Positions 45,699-57,056 of a stretch of 64,000 nucleotides of DNA are shown one piece after another. Source of the DNA: Adenophora triphylla var. japonica. Taxonomy: Eukaryota; Streptophyta; Magnoliopsida; Asterales; Campanulaceae. Under the pieces are notes generated by a model. It saw only the letters and a program-made list of their open reading frames with translations. It had not been told where the DNA came from and did not search any database. The position numbers and the translations under genes were made by a program. The DNA lies in assembly GCA_022495995.1 (NCBI GenBank), contig JAFEMH010002496.1:222001-286000 (forward strand). Reading direction: 5' to 3'. How positions within the stretch are numbered: position 1 is the stretch's first letter; each line of letters opens with the position of its first letter.

Positions 45699-47433
45699 TG
45701 TAACGATATTGAATTCCAATTCGCGGAAAAAATTCGATTTTTCGTTTCTTTGAAAACCAAATAAAACCGGAAAACGGAGTCGCCACGCCATTTTTGTTTT
45801 AAGGGCCAAAACTTTGAAAAATGCCCGAAATAAGAGATTTGGGTTCGGAGGTCACGTTACACGCCGGGAAGAACGTTAGTGTTCGCCCGGAATGCCTCGT
45901 AAAACGAGTCTTCCAAGCATAAAAACTATTTTTGTGTGTGTGTGTGTATGTGTTACTTTGGCCAAAATAAATTGAAACTCGGAAAAGTAAAAATTGGGAA
46001 CTCTTTATTAGACTTTGAACGAATCCCATGATTTTTGGTTTGATTTTTGGGTTTTGGGACTCAAAGGATTTTTTGAAGTTGAAAAACATTTCTGCCAGGA
46101 TGAAAAAGGCAGTGGACATTTTATTTTAAAATGGGTTTAAGGGCTTAAAAATCTAAGAATCTGGGGAAAGTCCGAAAATGAAAGTTGTTAAAAACATCTT
46201 AAATAAGATTTATTTAAAAGAACTTTCCCATTTGGAGTTGATTTGGTGGACCAAAACCTTCTGAAATATCAGATATGAAATCTAGACTTCTAGAGACTGA
46301 GGAACTGACCTTTAAAAGAAAATTTGAAAAAAGGAGTTTTACTCACGAAAAAAATAAAGTAAAAATATTTCTGGAAAGATCTGGATGTTGGCTACAAAAA
46401 TTGTTTTGTAGTCAAAACCAAATTCCAAATTTATCCGTGTCCAAAAAATTAGACCATGGACAGAGGTCTTAGAAAATTGCTACTGGACAGCAACTTTCTT
46501 AGGAAGAAAAACATGATTTTAAAGGGGGTTTGGCATCCATGCTTGTCCCCATTTCCTTAGGCTTTGATTAGTGATCACTTGACATTTTAGTGGTGAATCA
46601 ACTATATCAAGCCATCCTTAGGGTACATTAGGACTAAGCACTTCATTTGCTTGGGAAGGGGAAATTTATCCTTTGAAAATGAAGATTTGATGTATGAAAG
46701 TGGTTTTTAGGGTTTTGAAAATGCATTTGCAAGTAAGTAAGAACACTTTGAAAGTAATGTTGATCCTTGTAGAAGATCAACCATGGAGATGAACTTCCAT
46801 GGTGATCTTCTTGGATCTAGGGCAAGAAGATGAACAAACTACATTTTGGAGTTTGAAAATGCATGAATGGATGAGAGAGATTTAGGGTAAGGAGAGGGAG
46901 GTTATACCTATCTTCCTTGTGTTTGTGTATGAAGCTTGAATATGTGAGTGTTTGAATTTGAGAGTGAGTGCAATTTGGGAAAATAATTAAGAGAAAAAGG
47001 TGACAATTCTAGAGAATTCTCACTGTTTTCTCCCTATTTTCGCCAAGGTGCAGTTGTGAAATGTGTTGTTGCTTCTTATTTCTGTGACTGAAGGCCTCAA
47101 TTTATAGCCCTCTGAAAATTCCATTTATGTCCGCGCGGATGAGAAGCTTAGCGTGCACTGTTCATTAATTACAGCTGCAGGCTTTGGACACACAGAATAT
47201 TTTTTTTAAATTCAAATTAGGCAGCCAGTTTTTGTTCCAGCAGCTTCTATTTTTGGTTTTTGACCATTTCTTTTGCTTTTTTGATTCTTTTCCTTGGTTT
47301 ATCTTAAAATGGCAATCCCTAATCTACCCTTGCTTGGTTAGAAATGTTGGGAATTGTTAGAAATGTTAGAAATGTTAAAACTTTCGTTAATTTTCTAACG
47401 AAAATACTAACAACTCAAATTGGAGCACTTACA
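45699..47433 (-). repeat. 3' LTR of the outer Tat element
   Basis: It runs from TGTAACGATATTG to GGAGCACTTACA, with TGTAA/TTACA inverted ends, over 1,735 bases. A minus-strand GGGCTATAAATTG box lies near 47,097-47,109. The palindrome GTCCGCGCGGAT is at 47,129. No partner LTR is present in the window. The internal GGAGTCGCCACG near 45,777 resembles the primer-binding sequence of the nested Tat element. Confidence 0.75.
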
Positions 47434-47452
47434 GTAGCCCCTCGGCGACGTT
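47434..47452 (-). other. Polypurine tract of the outer Tat element
   Basis: On the minus strand GTCGCCGAGGGGCTAC lies against the LTR, almost identical to GTCGCCGAGGGGCTC beside the nested Tat LTR at 54,032. Confidence 0.7.
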
Positions 47453-47524
47453 GCTTTCGAAGGAAGCGGGGTCATCGATAAGAGTAAGGCTCCATATTTG
47501 ACAGGATGATCAAGTGATCGAGTG

Positions 47525-48310
47525 GCTGAACCTGGTGATAGGCTACCTACGTATCCCGAATGGGAATCAAGCCGGCCGTAGTTCGGGTCTTTGACCCTGG
47601 AGATGATGGCGTTTTAGGTGCCTCGAGCCTTGATGAGCGAGTTCTGCAGTCGATTGCTGAGAGGAACTCTGCTGGGGATAAGAATGACCATTTTGGTATG
47701 GTGGCTGCGATTGTATATCTGCTCTGCTGGGGATAGGAATGACCATTTTGGTCTGGTGGCTGAAATTGTATATCCGCTCTACTGGGGATAAGAATGACCA
47801 TTTTGGTCTGGTGGATGAACCTAATGATAGGCTACCTACGTATCCTTAGGAGGAATCAAGCCAGTCGTAGTTCGGGTTTTTGACCCTGGAATGACTATTT
47901 TGAGGTGTCAACCTGGTAATGATGGCGTTTTAGGTGCCTCAGACCTTGAAGATGGCGTTTTAGGTGCCTCAGACCTTGATGATGGCGCTTTAGGTGCCTC
48001 GGACCTTGATGATGGCATTTTAGGCGCCTCAGACCTCTGTTGATGATGGCGTTTTAGGTGCCTCGGACCTTTGGGGATGATGGCGTTTTAGGTGCCTCGG
48101 ACCTTGACGATGATGGCTTTTTAGGTGCCTCGGACCTTGATTTGAAATGTTTTCCCTTAATGGTTTGGGATGGATGGTCCTTCTGTGGACTTCGTCTGCT
48201 GCCGAAGGAGAGGGTGACCGTTTTGGTCGGGTGGCTAGACCTATGGTAGGCTACCTACGTATCCTTAAGAGGAATCAAGCTAGTCGTAGTTCGAAACTTT
48301 GCTGGGGGTT
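47525..48310. repeat. Short-period tandem repeats in the Tat 3' region, with three CCTACGTAT motifs
   Basis: A unit of about 55 bases (CTCTGCTGGGGATAAGAATG, then ACCATTTTGG) occurs three times at 47,668-47,800. A 30-base unit (GATGGCGTTTTAGGTGCCTC, then GGACCTTGAT) occurs about seven times at 47,922-48,145. A 40-base inverted motif CCTACGTATC...CGTAGTTCG occurs at 47,546, 47,835 and 48,254. Variable tandem arrays in this position are a known trait of Tat/Ogre elements. Confidence 0.85.
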
Positions 48311-48324
48311 TTGTTGGAGAAAAA

Positions 48325-49165
48325 TTGAGCTTACGTTTTACGGCCGTTGATGATAATGAGGCAAGAAACGGGATTCCGTTGACTTCGCTGGGGATTTTGT
48401 TAGCTTTTGCTGGGGAAATCGGACTTACGTTTTACTGCCGTTTGATGATATTGATGAAAGAAACGGGATTCCGTTATCTTTCTCGGAGAAGTCGGACTTA
48501 CGTTTGACTGTCGTTGACGATTTTGATGAAAGAAACGGGATTCCGTTATCTTTCTTGGAGAAATCGGACTTACGTTTGACTGCCGTTGATGATTTTGATG
48601 AAAGAGACAGGATTCCGTTATCTTTCTCGGAGAAATCGGTCTTACGTTTGACTGCTGTTGATGATTTTGATGAAAGAGACGGGGTTTTGTTATCTTTCTC
48701 GGGGAAATCGGACTTACGTTTGACTGCCGTTGATGATTTTGATGAAAGAAACGGGATTCCGTTATCTTTCTCGGGGAAATCGGACTTACGTTTGACTGCC
48801 ATTTGATGATTTTGATGAAAGAAACGGGATTCCGTTATCTTTCTCGGAGAAATCGGACTTACGTTTGACTGCCGTTTGATGATTTTGATGAAAGAAACGG
48901 GATTCCGTTATCTTTCTCGGAGAAATCGGACTTACGTTTGACTGCCGTTGATGATTTTGATGAAAGAAACGGGATTCCGTTATCTTTCTCGGGGAAATCG
49001 GACTTACGTTTGACTGCCGTTTGATGATTTTGATGAAAGAAACGGGATTCCGTTATCTTTCTCGGAGAAATCGGACTTACGTTTGACTGTCGTTGATGAT
49101 TTTGATGAAAGAAACGGGATTCCGTTATCTTTCTCGGAGAAATCGGACTTACGTTTGACTGCCGT
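48325..49165. repeat. 72-base tandem repeat, about 12 copies
   Basis: Each unit contains CGGACTTACGTTTGACTGCC, GTTGATGATTTTGATGAAAG, AAACGGGATTCCGTTATCTT and TCTCGGAGAA. The first unit is diverged and later ones are nearly identical. Because 72 is divisible by three, repetitive frames stay open on both strands (VKRKSDFSEKDNGIPFLSSK on minus); these look like by-products. GAAACGGGATTCCGTTATC contains a small inverted repeat. Confidence 0.93.
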
Positions 49166-49382
49166 GAAGCTCTTTTGAAAAGGGGATTAACCTTGGTTAA
49201 CTTTGGTTAACCCTTGTTAAGTTGAGGACTAAACTGCAGAGTCCTGAAATTTTAAAGGGCAAAAGGGTCTTTTTGACCCTTCCTTTTCGTCCGCGCGGAT
49301 CAGAACGTGACCTGGACTGGTTTTAAATGAGGGCCAACGCCCTTTCTTCTCCTTCCTCACCCTTTTCCAGTTTTTTGAATTT

Positions 49383-49419
<37 letters not shown>

Positions 49420-49487
49420 CCGAGGAGGGAAGCCATTTTTGGCCAAAAAACCTTCAAAAATCCTCCATTTTCTTCGATTTTCGAGCA
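49166..49487 (+). promoter_or_regulatory. Promoter and leader region of the PMD gene
   Basis: It follows the 72-base array. Features are the palindrome GTCCGCGCGGAT (49,289-49,300) and a (GA)n tract at 49,385-49,416 typical of plant leaders. A TTTTAAATGAG at 49,321 may be a weak TATA box. No open frame of note precedes the start codon at 49,488. Confidence 0.5.
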
Positions 49488-52400
49488 ATGGAACACGGGG
49501 AAGCAGTCATTCAAGGCCAAGGACGTGGCCCGGTAGCGGAGAGGCGATTGGAGCTTGTTCGAATGAGGAGGCATTATACTCTTTCGCAATCGATTGCGGA
49601 GGAACCATATCCCGATGCGTGGCAACATTGGGCCACTGATCCGAGTCTCCGAACGGTATACTTCGAATCTCTTCACTTCTTTTGTTGATTTCTTGCTTGA
49701 AATTGATTTTGTGATTGATTTTTTTTTGAATATCCGAAAATTATGATGCTCTTGGGCTGGGATTTTGATTTTGATGCCTTGCATGTTGTAATGAGTATAT
49801 GGGTAATGCCTTTTGTTTGAAAAAAAGAATGGGCATTTTGCCAAAAAAAAAAAAAAATTTATATCCGAAAATTGTAATTAAAATTCGAAAAATTATGTTC
49901 TTTTTTTTTTGACACTGAAATTGGATTTTTGATGATTTGCATGTTGCAATGTGTTTGAAAAGAATGGGCATTTTGCCTTTTTTTTGTTTTTTTTTTTTTT
50001 TAAAATATGAAATGATAAGGAATTCGCCCGAACTTGGGACGGCATGAATGTATGCATGTATGCACTCTTGTAGGATTTTTTTTTTTTTTTTGTAATGGGA
50101 TGATGAATGATATGAATGCATTTTTTTTTTTTTTGAGAATGTGATTTTCTGTGAAAAGTGGGACGGATTTTTGATTCCGTTGATTGAATGAATGATTTGT
50201 GAAAAAATTGTTTATGTATGCTATTTCATGAAAAATGGGATGGAAAATTTTTTTCTTCTGTTGACTCAATGTTATTGGGATGTTTTTTTTTATGTATGAA
50301 TGGTTGTTGAAAACTCTTTTCCTCTGTGCAAGAAAAATGGGGCTGAGTCCATTGTATGCCGTTATGCTGCCCGATTTTTTTTTCAAAACATTATGTCTAT
50401 GATGCATGTGCATGCTCTTTTTTTTTAATGCAAATTTTTTTGAATGCAAAAATTTTTTTGAATGCAATTTTTTTTTTGAATGCAACTTTTTTTTTTGAAT
50501 GCAAAATTTTTTTTTTGACTCTCTTTTTTTTTTTCAATTGCAGGGTGGAGATCGCTTTGTGACGCAGCAGCTGAACAAGATGAAGACTCGGGGATCAGTG
50601 GAGTCTGTGGTAGACCTGTGGGACCGGGTTCCAGTCTTGGGCCGAGGAGCTTTGATGAGTCCTAGACAGATCGTTGTTGAGACCGGGCTGTATGAGTTTA
50701 TCGAGTGCCTGAGGGGGTTGGTCAAGTTCTCCAAGAGCAAGGGTCTGATTTTTGCTTTGGCACAGCATTGGTGGGACGCGACCCACACATTTCATTTTTT
50801 CTGGGGCGAGGCCACGGTTACACCCTCCGATTACGCTGCGATTACTGGCCTTTCCTTTAAAGGACGGAGCGTTGAGTGGAGGGACGGCTACAGTGATCGG
50901 GACCTGCAGGAGCTTCTGGGCTTTACCCCCATTCCCAAAAAGGGGATGGGAATGGAGTATGCTGTGGTCTACGGGAAGATCGTGGAGACCATCGGGAATT
51001 ACGAGGCTGGGGACGAGAGAGTGGCTGCGGTGCAGATTGCTAGGGCTTTCTTGTGGTTTGCTTTTTCGAGCACACTTTTTGGGCACGCCGAGGGGACGGC
51101 GATGTTTGCTTTGCTGAGGAGTTTGGAGGATGTGGAGATGGCTGGGGAGGTCTCTTGGGGTGAGGCAGGGCTGGCAGAGCTCTATTTTGCCTTGGATCGA
51201 TATAGCCGGAAGGCCGTCAGCTCTTTGACATGCTTCAAGTTTCCTCTGGAGGTACAAGCTTTTTTTTTGCTTTCTCTCTTTTCTTTAAGCACGCATTCCT
51301 CATTTTTTTTGCACCGGATTGATGGGATTTTTCCCATTCGCAGGTATGGGCTCTAGAGTTCTTTCACGTCACGATGTGGCGGCAGCCGACGGAGTACCTC
51401 AGGGCATATCCGGCTATGCTTTCTTGGTCCAAGTATGCCCGGGAGAAGATAGGTTCTAAGGGGCGCACGACCCTTAAGTACAGGGAGTGCCTGCCTTTGA
51501 CTAGAAGGCCGACAGATGAGAGGATGATATTTTATCCCTGGGGCCGCTTCGATGTGGAGCAGCTGAAGGGTGCCGAGATATGGACCGTGCAGCGGAGGAT
51601 TTTGAGGGGCTTGACTTGCGACGTGTATTATCTGGGAGAGAGAGTGACGCGCCAGCATGGCGTGAACTCGCCTTTGATGGCTCCAGTGGAGCCTCCCGCC
51701 GATATGATGCATCCGAGTGAGAGGTCGGAGACTTGGGGCGATTATCGAGGTGGCCAACACTTCTCGGCATTCATGGCGATTGAGCAGTATCCGGTATTTA
51801 TCTTGAGGAGGTTGAGGATGCCCCAGGTCCTTGAGAGAGAGGGGGTAGGGATCGTATGGTACCCGCGGATGGACTTTTCATATGTCCAGGATGGGGTCCG
51901 ATTGAGGGTGCAGATCCCTCAGCCTGAGCGGCTTCCACGAGCTTTTCAGCCTCGTCCGGGTATGAGGGTATGGCTTCTCCTTCCCACCTCTTCTTTTTTT
52001 TCTGTCTTTTCCTTTCCTTCCTGTCATCATTTTTCGCCTCAATTATTTCTGACGTTTTTGCTTCCGTGCAGTTTCCCGAGGTGGTCGTGGAGAAGCTGAC
52101 GAAGCAGGTGATCGGGGCTAAGAGATTCATTAGGAGGATGGTTGCTTGTGGAGCCCCTCAGGCTAGAGCGAGGCGAGCACAGCCGGCGCCTGTCGAGCGG
52201 GAGGCTTCCCCTGAGCCTTCTGAGCGTTCTTCCGAGACTCCTCTTTCTCCTCTCATAGATCCCAGCGTGGTGCTGCCTTCGGACCACGTCATTCTCGGGG
52301 ATCCGTACGGGCAGGGGCATGTCTGGCATCACAGTGGGTCTTCTTCACACGTCCAGGAGTCCAACGCATTCACCTTCGGATATGACTTCTTTGTGGATCT

Positions 52401-52561
52401 TGGTTTGCCGTATCGCAGGCTCTGAGCTAGGTCCTGACGAGCCTTCTTCCGGAGATGAGGACGATGATTCTGAGCCCGAGACATTCATGGCTACCGAGGA
52501 GGCGGGCCCGAGCCGCAAGAGGGGTTGGGGGAAAGAACTGGCCACCGAGGATTCTGATTGA
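49488..52561 (+). CDS. Plant mobile domain (PMD) protein, intact exons, captured by a Tat element
   Basis: Five exons with GT-AG borders can be joined without a stop: 49,488-49,655, 50,544-51,251, 51,344-51,967, 52,072-52,333 and 52,419-52,561, giving 634 residues. The last intron (85 bases) is the least certain; without it the frame ends at 52,425. Exons 2-3 carry the aminotransferase-like plant mobile domain, as in the MAIN/MAIL1 family and many transposon proteins: GLYEFIECLRGLVKFSKSKG, WWDATHTFHFFWGEATVTPS, DYAAITGLSFKG, VQIARAFLWFAFSSTLFG, then VWALEFFHVTMWRQPTEYLR. Exons 4-5 encode a basic then acidic low-complexity tail (GDEDDDSEPE) with a KRGWGK basic patch. Intron 1 is 888 bases with many T runs. 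Codon use is GC-rich compared with its neighbours. The gene lies antisense to the retroelement. Host PMD proteins are nuclear and linked to silencing; its role here is unknown. Confidence 0.75.
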
Positions 52562-52972
52562 CTTCTGAGATTGATTTCTGGGACTGGGGCTGGGATTGTA
52601 CTTATTCAGACAGATACATTTTATGCACATTTTTTTTTGCTTTTCTCTTTTTTTTTTGGAATGTAATAACTTAGGATTTGATTTTATTTTATTTTATCTA
52701 TCATGAATGCAATTTTATATGAATGCATTGTTGCATGAGCCCCGGTTTTTTGGCAAGGGTGTGAGTATTTGGTATTCGAACTATTTGGACAGGCTTTGCA
52801 CAGGTTTCGAGCAACCGGATGAAAATATTCTTCCGTGGTGCAGCAGTTTGGACTGTTGCAGATTTTTTTCTGGTGATGGCACTTATGTCCGCGCGGATAG
52901 GACTGCTTTCTGACACTGTCCTTTAATTTTGCTTCAGATCTGGTCTTCCTTTATTTCAAATTCAAACACCTT
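52562..52972. other. Spacer between the PMD gene and the nested Tat insertion
   Basis: Contains the probable 3' end of the PMD transcript (T-rich, AATGTAATAA near 52,660), another GTCCGCGCGGAT palindrome at 52,887 and no clear coding frame. It ends at the ACCTT target duplication. Confidence 0.6.
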
Positions 52973-54031
52973 TGTAGCGTTGTGAGAAAATTTCATCTTT
53001 TCATCTTTTTGAGTCGCCACCTATATTATTCGTTTGGAAACATAGGAAAACTATTTTGAAAGAGATTTGAGTTCGGGGCTTAGGTTATGAAATGGGTAGG
53101 TTTAGAAGGCATCCATTTCACCCAATCCGGAGATCGGTCTTGCTAAAGAAAAGAGAGGTTTTCAATCTTTTTAATAAAATAATTAAAGAAAAACAAGTAA
53201 ACCCTAATCAATTTCTTGATTAGGAATGTCGGATTGTATGCTTTGAGATCGCCTTCATTGACTGAAGGGACTCTAGGCTAATCCTTTTGATGGGATTACA
53301 CTACTCTAAAATCAATAGAGAGGTTGAGAAGAGAAACGAAAGTTTAAAGGATGATTACCTTTTGAGAAGAGATTCGGACAGAGTTTCGACTCAAGTTTAG
53401 AGTCGAACCTTGATTTGGACAGAGCTTCGCCTCGATCCTTGATTTGGATCTTGATGCGGACGGAGCTTCGCCTTGGTCCTCTTATTCGGGCTTCGATATT
53501 TGTTAATCAACAAGGTTGATGAACAAACTTTGAGAGTTGTTTTGTGAGTGATTTGAAGGAGTCTTTCGTGGACAGAAACCAACAAATTGTGTGTGTTGTG
53601 TGTGTTCTTGATCAAGGATCAGAATTGTCGACCTCTGAAACACTAGAAGTCATCCAGTATTTATAGGAGGTTGGAGAGGTGAAGGTGGAGAGGGAAATTA
53701 CCCTAGGAAGGTTCCAGAACTCGCCCGATTGGATACCCGAATTGATAAGGTTTTATCCAAAAAGAGAGTTTGAAACGGAGAAGGAGAGTGATTCTGCACA
53801 TCCTGTCGAGGGGATATCTCGCGCGAGATATGATATCTCGTGCGAGATAACTAGTCTGATGACTATTTTGTCCTCTTCAGTTGTTCCGTTAGTAAGTTAG
53901 GTCCAAAACTAACGAGGTTAGTTAGAAACTTAACGAAACATGACGAAACTGATATGCTTTCATCAAAACATAAAAGAGAGATGAAGAGTAGTGTAATCAT
54001 GTAATTATGGGTTCAGAATGGGGTGTCTACA
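52973..54031 (-). repeat. Nested Tat LTR, left (3')
   Basis: 1,059 bases. It includes a minus-strand CCTATAAATACTGG TATA box near 53,651-53,664 and the palindromic pair ATCTCGCGCGAGAT and ATCTCGTGCGAGAT at 53,815-53,848. It is followed by the polypurine-tract complement GAGCCCCTCGGCGAC. Confidence 0.92.
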
Positions 54032-54305
54032 GAGCCCCTCGGCGACAGGTCTTATGAAAGAAGAAGTGTCGTCGATAGAAAAGACATCATTCTGAACACT
54101 GGGATGGTCGTGCCGCACGGCTGCCTACGTATCTCTATCGGAGAATCAGACCAAGACGTAGTTCGACTCCAAAATACGAAAAGGTTGCTTTAGGTATTTT
54201 GAAAATCATTTTTTTGAAAATCGAGGAGATTTTATTTTTGAAAAGGCAAATCCGTACTGAGGAATCAAATCATGACCCAATTCTGAATATACCTGTTTGT
54301 CTGAA

Positions 54306-54941
54306 GTGAGGTGACGATCTTGGCGATTCAAGACCGGGCTTTTGTTGAGGTGACGATCCTGGCGATTCAAGACCGAGCTTTTGTTGAGTAGTACTCGACA
54401 TACTACTTGTAGATGCTTGACGCATCTTAGATGCTTGACACACCTAATTGGTGACGATCCTGGCGATTCAAGACCGAGCTTTTTGTTGGTGAGTACTTGA
54501 CATACTACCTGTAGATGCTTGACACACCTACTTGGTGACGATCCTAGCGATTCAAGACCGAGCTTTTGTTGAGTAGTACTTGACATACTACTTGTAGATG
54601 CTTGACACACCTACTTGGTGACGATCCTGGCGATTCAAGACCGAGCTTTTGTTGAGTAGTACTTGACATACTACTTGTAGATGCTTGACACACCTACTTG
54701 GTGACGATCCTGGCGATTCAAGACCGAGCTTTTGTTGAGTAGTACTTGACATACTACTTGTAGATGCTTGACACACCTACTTGGTGACGATCCACCTGTA
54801 AGGACGCTGAATCGGGCTTTTGATGGTGAGTACTTGACATACTTACCCTAGATGCTTGACACACCTACTTGGTGACGATCCACCTGTTTGGGCGTTGAAT
54901 CGGGCTTTTGATAAGGTAAGTATTCGACATACTGACCCTAG
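54306..54941. repeat. 83-base tandem repeat, about 7 copies
   Basis: Units run GATGCTTGACACACCTACTT, GGTGACGATCCTGGCGATTC, AAGACCGAGCTTTTGTTGAG, TAGTACTTGACATACTACTT, GTA. Several middle units are nearly identical, while the first and last are diverged or partial. The array lies in the 3' region of the nested Tat element. A CCTACGTAT...CGTAGTTCG motif sits upstream at 54,124-54,165. Confidence 0.92.
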
Positions 54942-55078
54942 ATGCTTGACGCGATGGATGCTTGACGCATAGGTTGCTTGACGCAAAGGATGCTTGACGC
55001 GAAGGATGCTTGACGCGATGGTTGCTTGACGCGATGGTTGCTTGACGCAATGGATGCTTGACGCTTTAAGAGATGCTC
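54942..55078. repeat. 16-base tandem repeat derived from the 83-base unit
   Basis: About eight copies of GATGCTTGACGCGATG with small changes (GTTGCTTGACGCAAAG and similar). The unit equals the first 16 bases of the 83-base repeat with CACACCT changed to CGCGATG, so a fragment of one array was amplified into a second. Confidence 0.9.
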
Positions 55079-57056
55079 GACGCACTTAATTGGATGCATA
55101 GAAAGGTATATGGTAGGAAAAAATCCAAACACTCAACATGTTTGATCTAATTCTTGAAAGTAGGCACTTGACGTGCTTTACGCATTTTAATTCCTACAAG
55201 AGGGTTAGTGAAAGCATTTGCATAACAACATACATTCACTTAAGCATTTGTTTGTTAAAGACGATCAATGTGCACTCGACTCCAAGAATCAGCGGGGAGA
55301 ATGAGTTTTGTTATGTGAGAATTGAAAATTGTTTGTGATTTAGATTTTGGTTTTGAAGACCAACTCGTGAGGTCCATCTGAAGATCGAATGAGACAATCG
55401 TCTAATAGGATTCCATTGAGATAACTGAAGTTCAACACTAAGGTTCAGGATACTTCAAGGATTTTTCCGTTGTCATAGGACTTTTTTTCATCGTCAAGTC
55501 CCTAAGTTTCTCGTGTGATGATCATTGACTGAACAAGGTCCAAACCACTCCAATGGCTTTTGCTATGTAGAACTGATGCTGCCCAAAGCACGTATTTTCC
55601 AAAGGCTTCTCTTGACACCAAGCCCCAAGACTTCTTGTATGTTGTAGATGACTTCGTGAACAGGCTTGTGAGACTGCGTGAATCGAAGAAGGATCCCCTC
55701 CTTTTTCCCTTTGATTTTTTTTTTGTGACGCACCCTGGTTTTTGCCTAGACTGCCCTTTCGGGTTTTCAATCTAGCGGGCATCTCTTTTGCGTCTTTTGT
55801 TTTTGTGCTCTAACTTTTGCCTAGGCCGCTCTTTACGAGTTTTCAACCTAGCGAGCCATTTTTTTTTGAAAAGTATGTGTACTCGAAGAGGACTCAGAGG
55901 GAAGAATCTCACTAAGGAGAAAGATGAGATCTCAAGTTTAGTTGAGGAGAGACGGACTCTATTTTTTGGAAGATGATCCAAGCATTGACTCTTTTGGGGG
56001 AGTGTATTCTCTAATGATGATAGTGAGAAGCGAAGAGGAAAGCCCCTAATGCAGATTTGATTACTCTTGAGAGTTTGAGTAGAGATTGACTGGGGGAGGA
56101 AAGGTTCGGAAGCCCCAGTTTTGATGCTTGGATTTCAAGAGTGTGTATGAGAATGGCTAAGAGGAAGCCCCTAGACTCAACAAAGAACGCTACATGGCTC
56201 TAAGGTCTAGAAAAGTTGTTCTACTTTTAATGGACCTCGCATCATCTAGAAATTTCTTAACGAATTTGAAAAGAAAGCCAATCATTAGTATGAATTAAGG
56301 CTAAACACTTTTCTTTATGGATTGATGTTGAAAGTCTTCTTCATTTGCGTCGCCATTCGGGCTTCATTGTAAGAGGATTTTGAGGAATCCTCTTTTCTTC
56401 GTTGGTATCACTTGACTCTTTTTCTCTGTGGGAGAGTCCTTCTTGCCTTTGTTGAAATTTCATCCTTGTTGTGGGGCGATGAAGGCTTGAGAGTTTTTCT
56501 CTCTTTTTTTTTTTTTTTTTTTTTTTTTGATGCTCTATTTTTGCCTAGGACGATTTGAGGAGTTTCGACCTAGCGAGCCTTTTATTTTTGTACTCTCAAA
56601 GCCTTGAATTGAGTAGCCCCACTTTTCTTGGGATGAATGTTGATAGCAGCGCCTTTGGATTTCTTCGTTTGTTGATCTTCGACTTTCAACATGAGTAATG
56701 TTTAGCCTTAAGCCTTCTAAGGATAGTTTTCATTTCAAACTTGTTTAGAAGCTTCTATCTTTCGTGATGATTTAAGGAATGAGGGTCCACTATTCAACAT
56801 AGATCAAATGATACTCATAAAGAAGAACAACTCTTGGGAAAGTGTTTAGGATAAAGAGATAACTTTTATTGATAAGGAAATTCGAAACAGACTCGATAGT
56901 TTACTTGACACAAACTAGATAGGATAGAGATGTACTAGAAAGACAGAACGACTCTTCGAGAACATACTAGGAAGTTTACCTAATCTCTATTTTTTTTCTT
57001 CTCTTTTTTTCAAAGGAGAAGGGAGAGGACAATCGGAGCCCCAAGGTGGTGATGCT
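55079..57056. other. Nested Tat non-coding region between gag and the tandem repeats
   Basis: It occupies the place of pol, but no protease, reverse transcriptase, RNase H or integrase motifs are readable. It contains three copies of a GCCTAG...TTTTCAACCTAG(C) inverted motif (55,744, 55,813 and 56,545), each near a long T run. Another copy lies in the outer element at 62,697. Confidence 0.7.

Noticed and set aside
48325..49165. Regular 72-base array considered as a CRISPR-like or coding repeat
   Set aside because: The whole unit is repeated with no unique spacers, in a plant retrotransposon. Reading frames stay open on both strands because the period is divisible by three.
50000..50485. Lys-rich minus-strand frame of 161 codons
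   Set aside because: Arises from T runs in intron 1 of the PMD gene read on the other strand.
50595..51257. 220-codon minus-strand frame
   Set aside because: Antisense shadow of PMD exon 2. The sense strand has the conserved domain and matching splice sites.
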